In this document: positions 55,849 through 64,000 of the stretch, piece by piece
Numbering within the stretch: position 1 is the first letter of the stretch
Layout of the letters: each line of letters opens with the position of its first letter
Assembly: GCF_014195445.1 (NCBI RefSeq)
Contig: NZ_JACIBT010000001.1
Location: 558,001-622,000 of the forward strand
Length of the DNA stretch: 64,000 bases
DNA from: Garicola koreensis
GTDB lineage: Bacteria; Actinomycetota; Actinomycetes; Actinomycetales; Micrococcaceae
Reading direction: 5' to 3'
The notes under the pieces: model-generated
The model's database searches: none
Told to the model about the DNA's origin: nothing
The model's input: the letters and a program-made list of their open reading frames with translations, nothing else
Program-made: the position numbers and the translations under genes

Positions 55849-57327
55849 CTAGCCGACGGAGCCTTCCATCTGCAGCTCAATGAGGCTGTTGAGCTCCAGG
55901 GCGTACTCCATGGGCAGCTCACGTGCGATCGGCTCGATGAAGCCGCGCACGATCATGGCCATCGCCTCGGTCTCGGAGAGTCCGCGGCTCATCAGGTAGA
56001 AGAGCTGGTCCTCTGAGACCTTGGAGACTGTGGCCTCGTGACCCAGGGTGACGTCGTCCTCCCGGATGTCGATGTACGGGTAGGTGTCCGTCTTGGAGAT
56101 GGTGTCCACCAGCAGCGCATCACAGATCACCGAGTTGGCGGAGTTGTGCGCGTTCTCATTGATCTGCACCAGCCCTCGGTAGGAGGCCCGGCCCCCGGAG
56201 CGCGCCACCGACTTGGAGACGATGGAGCTGGAGGTGTTGGGCGCCATGTGGACCATCTTGGAGCCGGTGTCCTGGTGCTGGCCCTCACCGGCGAAGGCGA
56301 CCGAAAGGGTCTCGCCGCGGGCGTGCTCACCGGTCAGGTAGACCGCCGGGTACTTCATGGTCACCTTGGAACCGATGTTGCCGTCGATCCACTCCATCGT
56401 GCCGCCCTCTTCGACCACTGCACGCTTGGTGACCAGGTTGTACACGTTGTTGGACCAGTTCTGAATGGTCGTGTAGCGCACCCGGGCGTTCTTCTTCGCC
56501 ACGATCTCCACCACAGCGGAGTGCAGGGAGTCGGTGTTGTAGATGGGTGCGGTGCAGCCTTCGATGTAGTGGACGTAGGAGTCCTCATCGGCGATGATCA
56601 GGGTCCGCTCGAACTGGCCCATGTTCTCGGTGTTGATGCGGAAGTAGGCCTGCAGCGGAATCTCCACGTGGACGCCCTTCGGCACGTAGACGAAGGAGCC
56701 TCCGGACCAGACGGCGGTGTTGAGGGCGGCGAACTTATTGTCACCGACGGGGATCACTGAGCCGAAGTACTCCTCGAAGAACTCCGGGTGCTCCTTCAGC
56801 GCAGTGTCGGTGTCCATGAAGATGACGCCCTGCTCCTCCAGGTCCTCACGGATCTGGTGGTAGACCACCTCGGATTCGTACTGGGCGGCCACACCGGCGA
56901 CCAGACGGTCACGCTCAGCCTCCGGGATGCCCAGACGCTCGTAGGTGTTGCGGATGTCCTCCGGCAGGTCCTCCCAGGTCTGGGCCTGGCCCTCAGTGGA
57001 GCGGACGAAGTATTTGATGTTGTCGAAGTCGATGTCCGAGACGTCGGCGCCCCAGGTGGGTGTGGGCTTGCGCTGGAAGTACTTCAGGCCCTTCTTGCGC
57101 ATCTTGAGCATCCACTCGGGCTCGTCCTTCTTGCCGGAGATGTCCTCAACGACGGCCTGGTCTACCCCGCGCTTGGCGCTGGCGCCGGCGTCGTCAGAGT
57201 CGGACCAGCCGTACTCGTAGTTCCCGAGGCTCTTGATCTCTGGGTTGTTGTCCAGAACCTCCTGGATCACACCAGGGTCCTCGGTGCTCTGCAGAGTCTC
57301 CTGCGTTTTGCTGATCTGCTCGGTCAT
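55849..57327 (-). CDS. sufB: SufB Fe-S assembly scaffold subunit
   Basis: The main scaffold of the SufBC2D complex, 492 residues, on which nascent Fe-S clusters are built. Recognisable parts are [18 protein letters not shown] near the N-terminus, [49 protein letters not shown] with a conserved cysteine, [20 protein letters not shown], and [25 protein letters not shown] at the C-terminus. ATG 57327 overlaps the sufR stop by 4 bases, so sufR and sufB are translationally coupled. Confidence 0.96.
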   Translation of the reverse strand: MTEQISKTQETLQSTEDPGVIQEVLDNNPEIKSLGNYEYGWSDSDDAGASAKRGVDQAVVEDISGKKDEPEWMLKMRKKGLKYFQRKPTPTWGADVSDIDFDNIKYFVRSTEGQAQTWEDLPEDIRNTYERLGIPEAERDRLVAGVAAQYESEVVYHQIREDLEEQGVIFMDTDTALKEHPEFFEEYFGSVIPVGDNKFAALNTAVWSGGSFVYVPKGVHVEIPLQAYFRINTENMGQFERTLIIADEDSYVHYIEGCTAPIYNTDSLHSAVVEIVAKKNARVRYTTIQNWSNNVYNLVTKRAVVEEGGTMEWIDGNIGSKVTMKYPAVYLTGEHARGETLSVAFAGEGQHQDTGSKMVHMAPNTSSSIVSKSVARSGGRASYRGLVQINENAHNSANSVICDALLVDTISKTDTYPYIDIREDDVTLGHEATVSKVSEDQLFYLMSRGLSETEAMAMIVRGFIEPIARELPMEYALELNSLIELQMEGSVG

Positions 57328-58208
57328 GACAACCTCTCTTGTTGACGTGGTGAGATGACGATGCGCTTGCGGCCGCTCATTGCTGCGGTCGCGCTGGTCT
57401 GGTCTCCTTGTTCGGCTCGAGCTCTGCGCTCTTCAGCGAGCTTCTCCCGGCCGACGGGTACATGGGTGGTGCAGACATGTGCGCCTGCAGCCTGGGTGGA
57501 CAGCCGACGGACGTCGACGTCCAGGAGGCGACCGATCATCTTTGTCTCCTCCTCACAGAACACCGGATGGGCGGCTGCTATTTCCCGGATCGGGCAGTGA
57601 CCTTGGCACAGCTGGGTCGACTGCATCGCCAGCAGCGGATTGTCCCGGCCCACCAGTCGGGTGAAGCCGGCGAAACCGTGATCGTTGAAGAATCCTGCCA
57701 GCTTCTCGGTGCGTTCGTCGAGGTTCTCCGTTGCCTGCAGTTCGGCGGCGTAGCGCTCTTCGAACTGGGAAAAGTACTCGCGGGCCACCTCCCGGGCCGC
57801 TGGGGAGCGCTCCGGCGCCGCCGCCTGGTCCTCGCCCATGTCCTTGGGGTGTTCGGACGGCGCTGCGGTGCGGCTGTCGATGACTTCCAGGGCGGTGTGC
57901 ACCAGATTCAGGTAATCATTGCCGAGCACCTGCTGGCCCGCCGAAGAGATGACGTACCGGCGGGAGGGCCGGCCCGCGCCTCTGCTGCGGCTGGAGATGT
58001 TCTTGACCTCGACGATTCCCTGCTCGGTCATCGTGTCGAGGTGACGGCGCACCGCTGCCGCCGTGAGGCTCAGCTTGCGGCCCAGCTGGGCAGCGCTGAT
58101 GGGGCCTTCGGCCACCACCAGCTGCAGCACGCGGTCGCGTGTTGAGCTGTCGGACTCGAGCACACTGGGATCCTCCGAGTGCGCCGCAGTCTCAACGTCG
58201 AATTGCAT
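57324..58208 (-). CDS. sufR: SufR Fe-S-dependent transcriptional repressor
   Basis: First gene of the suf operon and its probable autoregulator, 294 residues. The DNA-binding winged helix is at about 25-85 ([43 protein letters not shown]). The cluster region near residue 200 reads [21 protein letters not shown], the three-cysteine SufR pattern, and a further cysteine follows in [10 protein letters not shown]. With a bound cluster SufR-type proteins repress the operon; loss of the cluster relieves repression. A CATAAT box lies 6 nt before ATG 58208, predicting a leaderless operon mRNA. Confidence 0.93.
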   Translation of the reverse strand: MQFDVETAAHSEDPSVLESDSSTRDRVLQLVVAEGPISAAQLGRKLSLTAAAVRRHLDTMTEQGIVEVKNISSRSRGAGRPSRRYVISSAGQQVLGNDYLNLVHTALEVIDSRTAAPSEHPKDMGEDQAAAPERSPAAREVAREYFSQFEERYAAELQATENLDERTEKLAGFFNDHGFAGFTRLVGRDNPLLAMQSTQLCQGHCPIREIAAAHPVFCEEETKMIGRLLDVDVRRLSTQAAGAHVCTTHVPVGREKLAEERRARAEQGDQTSATAAMSGRKRIVISPRQQERLS

Positions 58209-58214
58209 GACACT

Positions 58215-58241
58215 ATTATGACCTATTCAAAAAAGCAGGTC
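58215..58241 (-). promoter_or_regulatory. suf operon promoter and candidate SufR operator
   Basis: On the minus strand CATAAT (58220-58215) is the -10 box. An inverted repeat GACCT (58220-58224) and AGGTC (58237-58241) with a 12-base spacer abuts it. ACACT followed by TGA at 58210-58221 also resembles half of the ACACT-N5-TGTGA motif reported for mycobacterial SufR. Binding by SufR is inferred. Confidence 0.45.
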
Positions 58242-58247
58242 TAGCAA

Positions 58248-58286
58248 GGTGACCCTTAAGAGCCCTATCGCCGGTGTTCGGTCACC
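58248..58286. promoter_or_regulatory. Paired GGTnACC sites in the sufR-AKR gap
   Basis: GGTGACC (58248-58254) and GGTCACC (58280-58286) are exact reverse complements 26 bases apart in the 182-bp region between sufR and the divergent aldo/keto reductase gene. They could be two sites for one regulator. The rest of this gap up to the AAGGAG site at about 58380 shows nothing I recognise. Confidence 0.3.
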
Positions 58287-58393
58287 GTACAGTCGGACTG
58301 CTGGGACGAGCCGGTGGAGCTTGGTTTCGTGCTGAGAGACTGACATGCTCAGCCGCAGAACCAAAGCCGCAGAACAGGTAAGGAGATCCCGTG

Positions 58394-59230
58394 ATGAGCG
58401 ACAACGCCGTACTGAACGGCACCAGCGTAACTGAGGTGCAGATTCCCAGGATCGGGCTGGGCACCTCGCCCTTAACTGGGGGCCAATGCCGAGAAGCCGT
58501 CGGCCAAGCCCTGGACAGTGGGTATCGACACATTGATACCGCCGAGAACTACGCGAACGAGGACGCTGTCGGACAAGCGGTCGCCGAGTCCGGGCTCCGG
58601 CGGAGTGAGGTGTTTGTCACCACCAAGTTCAACAGAGACTCACATGGCGACGTCGCCACTGTCCGGTCCGCCGCGGAGCGTGCCCTGCAGCGTCTGGGGC
58701 TGGACTACCTTGACTTGCTCCTGGTGCACTGGCCCAACCCGGATCAGGACCGCTACGTGCGCAGCTGCGAGTCATTGGCGGCCCTGGTCGAAACCGGCCT
58801 GGTGCGCTCATGGGGGGTGTCCAACTTCAAGCCCCATCACCTGGAGAAGGTGCTCGAGGCGGGGCTGGTCCCGCCGGTCAACCAGATCCAAGTCGACCCC
58901 CACCACGCCCAGCGCAGCATCGAGCGGGCCAACACCGGTGCCGGTGTGCTCACCGCTGCCTACAGTCCGCTCGGCCGCGGTGGTGCCGTCCTGGAAGACC
59001 CTGCAGTCCGGGGACCCGCTGAGCGGCTGAACCGGACCCCGGCTCAGATCGTGCTGCGCTGGCACCTGCAGCAGGGCCGGGTGGCGATTCCGCGATCCGG
59101 TGACCCCACCCGAGAGCGACAGAACCTGGACGTGCTCTCCTTCGAGCTCAGCGCCGATGAGATGACCGCTGTCGACGCCGTCGACACCGGAGCCGGTGCC
59201 CGGCTGGACGCCGACGAGTTTGGCCACTGA
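58394..59230 (+). CDS. Aldo/keto reductase
   Basis: A 278-residue NADPH-dependent reductase of the AKR superfamily, closest in style to 2,5-diketo-D-gluconate reductases. The tetrad residues are seen in GYRHIDTAENYANED (D and Y), VTTKFN (K) and LLVHWPNPD (H). The coenzyme end has IPRSGDPTRERQNLDV in place of the common IPKSxxxxRxxxN; the lysine is an arginine. AAGGAG lies 10 nt upstream of ATG 58394; GTG 58391 is possible. It diverges from the suf operon. Substrate unknown. Confidence 0.9.
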   Translation: MSDNAVLNGTSVTEVQIPRIGLGTSPLTGGQCREAVGQALDSGYRHIDTAENYANEDAVGQAVAESGLRRSEVFVTTKFNRDSHGDVATVRSAAERALQRLGLDYLDLLLVHWPNPDQDRYVRSCESLAALVETGLVRSWGVSNFKPHHLEKVLEAGLVPPVNQIQVDPHHAQRSIERANTGAGVLTAAYSPLGRGGAVLEDPAVRGPAERLNRTPAQIVLRWHLQQGRVAIPRSGDPTRERQNLDVLSFELSADEMTAVDAVDTGAGARLDADEFGH

Positions 59231-59295
59231 CTCTGCTTCCGCCGCGCAGACTGCTTCCACAGCTTCGCCAACGTGGCGCATCTGAAGCGAAACAC

Positions 59296-59979
59296 TCATG
59301 CATGCCGTCTGCGTGCTGCCTGTCTGCCCGGAAAGAAGAGCGTCCACATCAGCAGCACCCAGGCCGCTGAGAACACCAGACCGCCCAGCACATCGCTGGT
59401 CCAGTGCACGCCTATGATGACTCGGCTGCTGGCCACAGCGAGGATGACGACGACGCCCAGGACCAGCAGGAGCCGTCGCCACCCACCGCCTAATCGCGGC
59501 AGCAGCAGCGTCAGCAGCACGCTGATGCCGATGGCAGTGCCGGTGGTGTGACCGCTGGGGAACGCGAACCCGTCTGCAAGGGCGACCGGGTCCGGCCAGT
59601 CCGGCCGCTCACGGCCCACCACGTGTTTCAGGCCGGTGGTCGCGGCGCCTCCGACCCCAGCGGTGACCGCCACGAAGAGCGCTGAGCGAATCCTGCGAGA
59701 GATCAGCAGCACCGCCACGATGACGATGTGGATCGTCCGCCACAGCTCAGGGGCGCCCAGGTGGGTCACCGCGTGCATCGCAGCGACCACCTGCGGCCAC
59801 CAGCTGCGGGCTTCCTCCAGCCCGTGGGAAACCGCCTGGTCCGCGGACTCAACGGGGCCCCATTGGTGGTGCACCGCCAGTGCCAGCAGCCCGAAGGCAG
59901 CCATCAGCACCAGGGCGACGATGATCGCCGCCCTCGGCATCGGCTCAGAGCGGGCTGCGTCGCTAATTGGTGCACCCAT
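59296..59979 (-). CDS. PAP2 family membrane phosphatase
   Basis: A 227-residue integral membrane phosphatase with about six spans. The three-part PAP2 signature is present: KHVVGRERP, PSGHTTG and SRVIIGVHWTSDVLGG, giving the catalytic histidines and arginines. Typical substrates are phosphatidate, phosphatidylglycerophosphate or undecaprenyl diphosphate; the actual one cannot be told. The start at ATG 59979 precedes the hydrophobic RAAIIVALVLMAAFGLLALAV span; another ATG 13 codons later (59940) is possible. Confidence 0.92.
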   Translation of the reverse strand: MGAPISDAARSEPMPRAAIIVALVLMAAFGLLALAVHHQWGPVESADQAVSHGLEEARSWWPQVVAAMHAVTHLGAPELWRTIHIVIVAVLLISRRIRSALFVAVTAGVGGAATTGLKHVVGRERPDWPDPVALADGFAFPSGHTTGTAIGISVLLTLLLPRLGGGWRRLLLVLGVVVILAVASSRVIIGVHWTSDVLGGLVFSAAWVLLMWTLFFPGRQAARRRHA

Positions 59980-60146
59980 AGAGCCGCGTCAGTGATTCTC
60001 CTTCAGGCATCCTGCGAATCACCTTACAGTTCGACCAATCTGCAGCCGCGAAACAGCCTCTTGTCGCGGCGGTTGCGGCCGTGGGATTATTATGATCTGC
60101 CCTCTGTGAGGGTTCTCATTATCTCCAGAGTTTCGGAGGGCCCGCC

Positions 60147-62075
60147 ATGCCCCACTCTTCAGTCGACTCCAACCGTGACCACGACGACGTCGTGGGTGCA
60201 GACCACGTTTCCGACCCCGCAGAATCCGCCCCGGAACCCGTCCCGTTGGCGGCGAGTACCCCGGTTGATCCGGTCATTTGGAGCGGCGACACCCATGCCA
60301 CCTTGGTGCCGGTGATCCGACCCTCCGCCGGCGAGAGTGAAGACTCCTCCGAGGAGTCGGGATTCGTCCGGCACCTTGCTGAATCCCTGAGGCACTCATG
60401 GCAGACCTCGGCCGGGGAGGACGCGGCGGCAGATTGGGCCGAGTTCGAGGCTGACCCCCACCCCCTCGAGGAGGAGGCGGAGGAGACTGCGACCGAGGCC
60501 CTCAGGTTCGAATTCGACAGCCGCACCGCGCCCATCACACAGATCCAGCCGCTGAGCGCAGATCCTGAGGCGCCGGCCTCCCATGCGGCCACCCCCGCCG
60601 AACCTAGTCAGAAAACACCACGCGGCTGGCTGGGCACACCGTGTCGCAGTTCCCGAGACCCCTCGGTTCAGAGTTCCGGCGCCCGGCTCATCCTCCGCCG
60701 AGTGATTCAGCAGCCCGCGCCGGCCACCGGGCAGATGCCGATGATCGACTACCTGAGCGGCAGCCTGTATGAGAACCCGCAGGAGGTGGAGGAACCCTGC
60801 GAAGCTGAGGAGCTGGAAGCCCTCAGCTTCGTGCTCGACCTCGGAGAGGCGCTCTTTCGCTACGGAGCCGGGGCACTGGAGGTCGAAACCTCCATCATCG
60901 CCACCAGCGCGGCCTTCGGCATGAAGAACACTGATGCTGACATCACCAACCAGTCGATCATCCTCAACTGGGCCCCCGACGGGAAAGTTCCCTATTCACG
61001 GGTGCGCGTGGTCCGGTCCTGGTCCGCCAATTTCCGGGCCCTCAGCGAGGTGCATGGGCTGGTCACCGATATTGCCGCAGGCCGCTACACCCGAGCTGAA
61101 GCCCAGCGGGAGCTGGCAGAGATCACCAGCGAACCCAAACCCTATCCACGGTGGGCCGTCACACTGGCAGGGGCGGTCTTCGCCGGACTGTTCGCCAGCT
61201 ACACCGGCGCCCCGCCGCTGGATGCGGCCCTGGGCTTTGCCGCCGCACTGCTGGTGCTGGCAGTGACGCGACGGCTCACGCTGAAGCGGGTGCCAGAGAT
61301 CTTCGCCCTGGCCGCCGGCGGGATGCTGGCCACCCTGGTGGCTCTGTGTGCGCTGACTCTCGGAGCCGATATCACCCCCTCCATGGTGGTCGCCGGAGGC
61401 CTGATGATTCTGCTTCCCAGCGTGCGGATCGTCTCCGCGCTGCAGGATGCGATCAACGCCTTCCCCATCACTGCGGCCGGCCGGCTGGTCTCGTCCCTGG
61501 TGGCATTCGCAGGAATGACCGCCGGCATCATGGTGGCTGTGGTGCTGGCCGACCGCGTCGGAGCGCCCCAGGTGGAAGTCGCAGAGGGCATCACCCGCAT
61601 CTACCATCCGGTGGTTCTGGTGTGCCTGGTGTTTCTGACTGCGGTGACCGCTGCTGTGGTGCAGCAGGCCCCGTACCGCCTGCTGCTTCCCACCGGCGCG
61701 ATCGCCGCCTGCGGCTTCATGGGTTTCTACACCGGCGAGCTGCTGGGCTTCGGCGATTGGTTCACACCTCTGCTCGGCGCGATCGTGATCGGCGCGCTGG
61801 CGCGGGTGACTGCACTGTGGCTGGGCGCTCCGCAGCTGGTGGTCGCGGTCCCGGCGATGATGTTCATGCTCCCGGGCCTGGTCATGTTCCGGGGCATGTA
61901 CCAGATCGCCATCAGTGACGCCGCCGGGCTGCGCAGCACCGGGCTCTATCTGCTGTTCGACGCGCTGATCATCATCACCGCGATCGCCGCCGGGATCGTG
62001 CTGGGTGATGTGACGATGCGGCCCCTGACCAAGCGGCTGCGCTCCAATGAACGCGCACGCGGACGACGCCGCTGA
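60147..62075 (+). CDS. thrE: Threonine/serine exporter (ThrE family) with a long N-terminal extension
   Basis: A 642-residue protein of the ThrE family, which in Corynebacterium glutamicum exports threonine and serine. Residues 1 to about 195 are acidic and low in complexity. From LEALSFVLDLGEALFRYGAGALEVETSI begins the conserved soluble part, followed from about 335 by some ten membrane spans, including FAGLFASYTGAPP and the C-terminal FMLPGLVMFRGMY. The extension makes it about 150 residues longer than the C. glutamicum protein. GGAGG lies 9 nt upstream of ATG 60147. Confidence 0.9.
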   Translation: MPHSSVDSNRDHDDVVGADHVSDPAESAPEPVPLAASTPVDPVIWSGDTHATLVPVIRPSAGESEDSSEESGFVRHLAESLRHSWQTSAGEDAAADWAEFEADPHPLEEEAEETATEALRFEFDSRTAPITQIQPLSADPEAPASHAATPAEPSQKTPRGWLGTPCRSSRDPSVQSSGARLILRRVIQQPAPATGQMPMIDYLSGSLYENPQEVEEPCEAEELEALSFVLDLGEALFRYGAGALEVETSIIATSAAFGMKNTDADITNQSIILNWAPDGKVPYSRVRVVRSWSANFRALSEVHGLVTDIAAGRYTRAEAQRELAEITSEPKPYPRWAVTLAGAVFAGLFASYTGAPPLDAALGFAAALLVLAVTRRLTLKRVPEIFALAAGGMLATLVALCALTLGADITPSMVVAGGLMILLPSVRIVSALQDAINAFPITAAGRLVSSLVAFAGMTAGIMVAVVLADRVGAPQVEVAEGITRIYHPVVLVCLVFLTAVTAAVVQQAPYRLLLPTGAIAACGFMGFYTGELLGFGDWFTPLLGAIVIGALARVTALWLGAPQLVVAVPAMMFMLPGLVMFRGMYQIAISDAAGLRSTGLYLLFDALIIITAIAAGIVLGDVTMRPLTKRLRSNERARGRRR

Positions 62076-62154
62076 CTGCGGTGTGGCCGCGGACGCAGCC
62101 CAACCAGCGGTAGTGTGCCATCAGAACGAGAAGCGAGGGCAGAGGAGAGTTGCG

Positions 62155-62622
62155 ATGCCAGACAGTGCGACCCCACAGAGTACGACCACACAGAGTGCCA
62201 CGAACGGTTCGGACGCGTCATCAGAGAGCGTCAGCACCTTCGTCGCCGCCTCAGGATTCGTCATCGACGAGGTCAGCGAGACGCGCCTGAGCGGTCATGT
62301 GGAGCTCGGCGAAGAACACTTCACCCCGTGGGGCGTGGTCCATGGCGGGGTCTATACCACCATTGTTGAAACAGCGGGCAGTGTCGCCGCCAGCCACGCC
62401 GTCCAGGCGCGCAACCAGTTCGCCATGGGCGTGCACAACGCCACCGACTTCCTGCGAGCCTCCACCGGCGGGCAAGCATCCGTCACTGCAGAAGCCCTCC
62501 AGCAGGGGCGCACCCAGCAGCTGTGGCTGGTGGTCATCACCGACGACGAAACAGCCAAAGTGCTGGCGCGCGGTCAGCTGCGGCTGCAGAATGTCGGACT
62601 GCCGGAATCGGCACAGCAGTGA
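62155..62622 (+). CDS. PaaI-type hotdog-fold thioesterase
   Basis: A 155-residue acyl-CoA thioesterase. After a Ser/Thr-rich start of about 30 residues, the hotdog domain shows the family signature HFTPWGVVHGGVYTTIVETAGS, with the acid in the central helix, and NATDFLRASTGGQASVTAEAL. Substrates of such proteins are aromatic or fatty acyl-CoAs; no neighbour narrows this. AGAGGAGAG precedes ATG 62155, 79 bases after thrE. Confidence 0.9.
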   Translation: MPDSATPQSTTTQSATNGSDASSESVSTFVAASGFVIDEVSETRLSGHVELGEEHFTPWGVVHGGVYTTIVETAGSVAASHAVQARNQFAMGVHNATDFLRASTGGQASVTAEALQQGRTQQLWLVVITDDETAKVLARGQLRLQNVGLPESAQQ

Positions 62623-62688
62623 CGACGTCGACGCGGCCGGCCCACCACTGGTGGTGACACGTGGACGGCGCCCGCTTTCGCCGGAGTC

Positions 62689-63572
62689 TCAGTGCTCGCC
62701 GGCTTGCACCGGCTGAGCAGCGGCAGCACGCCCACGTACCAGGTACCCGAAGCCCAGGGCGATAAAAAACATCAGCACCCCGTACACCGCCGCCGGCAGG
62801 CTCAGCTCGACCGAGCCCATCACCGTCTGAGCGATCACGATCGCCAGCGTCGCATTGTGGATGCCGATCTCGAAGGAAGACGCGAGGGCCTGTCGCGGTT
62901 CGATCCCGAACCCTCTGGGGGCCCAAAAGCCCACTGCAAGGCTGAGAAGACAGAACAGCACAGTGATGGCGATCAGACGCGGCCCGTCCTCCACGAGAAT
63001 GTCCCAGTTCGTGACCACCGCACCCGCGATGACCACTGCCAGCACAATGACGGAGGCGATCCGCACTGGTCGGTCCATCGCTGCGGCGAACTGGCGCCAG
63101 GTGCGGCGGATCAGCATGCCGGCCAGCACCGGCAGCAGCACGATGGCGAACACCTCAATGGTCTTCGCCCATTGCAGGCCCAGCTGGTCGTCGAAGGGGT
63201 CGAAGACCCAGATCGCCAGGTTCGTGATCAGCGGCAGGGTCACCACCGCGATGACTGAGTTGATGGCAGTGAGCGAAATGTTCAGCGCCACGTCGCCGCC
63301 GAAGAGGTGACTGAACAGGTTCGCCGAGCTGCCACCGGGTGATGCTGCGAGCATCATCATCCCCACCGCCAGCACCGGTGACAGGTCGAAGAGCAGCACG
63401 AGCCCGAAACAGACCATGGGCAGCACGATCAGCTGAGCCCCCAGCGCAACCAGAACCGCCTTGGGGTGCTTGCCCACTCGCGTGAAATCGCTGACGGTCA
63501 GGCTCAGCCCTAGCCGAACATGATGATTCCCAACGCAATGGGCAGCCCGAAGGTGGTCAATGCTGAATCCAT
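62689..63572 (-). pseudogene. Bile acid:sodium symporter (BASS) family gene with a frameshift
   Basis: From ATG 63572 the frame encodes MDSALTTFGLPIALGIIMFG and then meets TAG at 63513-63511. The next frame continues without a gap as GLSLTVSDFTRVGKHPKAVL and the rest of the transporter, ending at 62689. One extra C (GGCCTAGG instead of GGCTAGG) restores an intact protein of about 294 residues with some nine spans, including the motif AASPGGSSANLFSHLFGGD and the C-terminal EIGIHNATLAI. AAGGG precedes ATG 63572. As written, only a truncated protein from GTG 63477 could be made. Real mutation or sequence error. Confidence 0.85.
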
Positions 63573-63624
63573 GATGGATGCCCTTCTCTGAGTGCTGGTG
63601 AGGAGCTGGCAGTGAGAACCTGAG

Positions 63625-64000
63625 TCATCCGGCGGTTGCTGCGGCGTGGCGCCCGGCGGCGCGGCCGGAGAACATGCACCCGCCCAGGAACGTACCCTCC
63701 AGTGCGTTGTAGCCGTGCACTCCGCCGCCGCCGAATCCAGCGACCTCACCGGCTGCATAGAGGCCGTCGATGGCTTCGCCGTCGTCGTCGAGCACCCTGG
63801 AATCTAAGTCGGTCTGGATACCGCCGAGGCTCTTGCGGGTCAGGACGTGGAGCTTCACCCCGATCAGCGGCCCGTGTGCCGGGTCCAGAATCTTATGCGG
63901 TGCGGCAGTGCGGCCCAGCCGTTCGCCCAGGGACCTGCGTGCGTTGTGGATGGCCATCACCTGCGCATCCTTGGCGTAGGGATTGTCCATCTGCAGGTCG
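63625..64000 (-). CDS. FAD-binding dehydrogenase (fumarate reductase/succinate dehydrogenase flavoprotein type), C-terminal part
   Basis: The last 125 codons of a gene that continues beyond the window. The fragment has NPYAKDAQVMAIHNARRSLGERL, a GGIQTDLDSRVL motif and the FAD-binding end GLYAAGEVAGFGGGGVHGYNALEGTFLGGCMFSGRAAG, typical of the FAD-binding dehydrogenases related to 3-ketosteroid dehydrogenase and fumarate reductase. The substrate is unknown. The BASS-type transporter gene follows 52 bases downstream in the same direction, so the two may form an uptake-and-oxidation unit. Confidence 0.88.
   Translation of the reverse strand, partial: DLQMDNPYAKDAQVMAIHNARRSLGERLGRTAAPHKILDPAHGPLIGVKLHVLTRKSLGGIQTDLDSRVLDDDGEAIDGLYAAGEVAGFGGGGVHGYNALEGTFLGGCMFSGRAAGRHAAATAG

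Noticed and set aside
62643-62656. CACCA-CTGG-TGGTG palindrome between the thioesterase and BASS genes as a terminator
   Set aside because: The 5-bp stem is too weak and has no supporting features.

Overview
The window reads as a compact, high-GC chromosome segment from an actinobacterium of the Micrococcaceae/Micrococcales type. Nesterenkonia or a close relative is my best guess, by inference only. The evidence is actinobacteria-restricted families (DUF3000, DUF3093, DUF3099, DUF3159, DUF3710, DUF4193, DUF5998, SepH), a sufR-B-D-C-S-U-T operon, the DUF3000-rnd-dxs order also found in Mycobacterium, and an oleA-oleBC-oleD cluster arranged as in Micrococcus luteus. No gene-free stretch exceeds about 250 bases, and I see no tRNA, rRNA, CRISPR array or prophage.

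Layout. 1-8.4 kb: the RNase P RNA (cut by the window edge), yaaA, an RNase HI-like protein, a Nif3-like protein, msrA, cysK-cysE, gnd, ppk2 and zapE. 8.5-13.3 kb: a rhodanese, sufE, an alpha/beta hydrolase, then a degraded IS200/IS605 element (truncated tnpA and tnpB) inserted in front of msrB. 13.3-21 kb: threonine aldolase, DUF3000, RNase D, dxs, a Tat-type Rieske lipoprotein and a fused beta-oxidation enzyme. 21-32 kb: aconitase, a TRAM methyltransferase, the DUF3159/DUF3710/dut/DUF3093/DUF4193/sepH block, an alkaline-phosphatase-family protein and DUF5998. 32-36.8 kb: the long-chain olefin operon. 36.8-43.5 kb: thiI flanked by a 40-bp repeat, a GNAT/acyl-CoA synthetase fusion and topoisomerase IV subunit A. 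43.5-51.5 kb: a BlaI/M56 pair, three SDR genes, DUF3099, a small conserved protein, SURF1, an ABC-F protein and an orphan ECF ATPase. 51.5-58.2 kb: the suf operon. 58.2-64 kb: an aldo/keto reductase, a PAP2 phosphatase, a ThrE exporter, a thioesterase, a frameshifted bile-acid/sodium symporter gene and the end of a flavoprotein dehydrogenase.

Functional themes. Sulfur and redox chemistry is heavily represented: cysteine synthesis (cysE, cysK), sulfur transfer (rhodanese, SufE, ThiI), Fe-S assembly (suf operon), users of Fe-S clusters (aconitase, Rieske) and repair of oxidised methionine (msrA, msrB). Isoprenoid, fatty-acid and olefin metabolism (dxs, fabG, fad, ole) forms a second theme.

Notable sequence-level observations: a recurring promoter architecture (TAnnnT followed by 6-7 nt and then the start codon), seen at a dozen or more genes and implying leaderless mRNAs; a 40-bp repeat with 39/40 identity flanking thiI and encoding its C-terminus; a perfect 14-bp hairpin between sufB and sufD; a TnpB with intact catalytic residues beside a TnpA that has lost its N-terminus and its catalytic tyrosine; and two genes whose frames are each restored by one extra C. 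I found no clearly new multi-gene system. The thiI repeat and the isolated TnpB locus are the best candidates for something undescribed.
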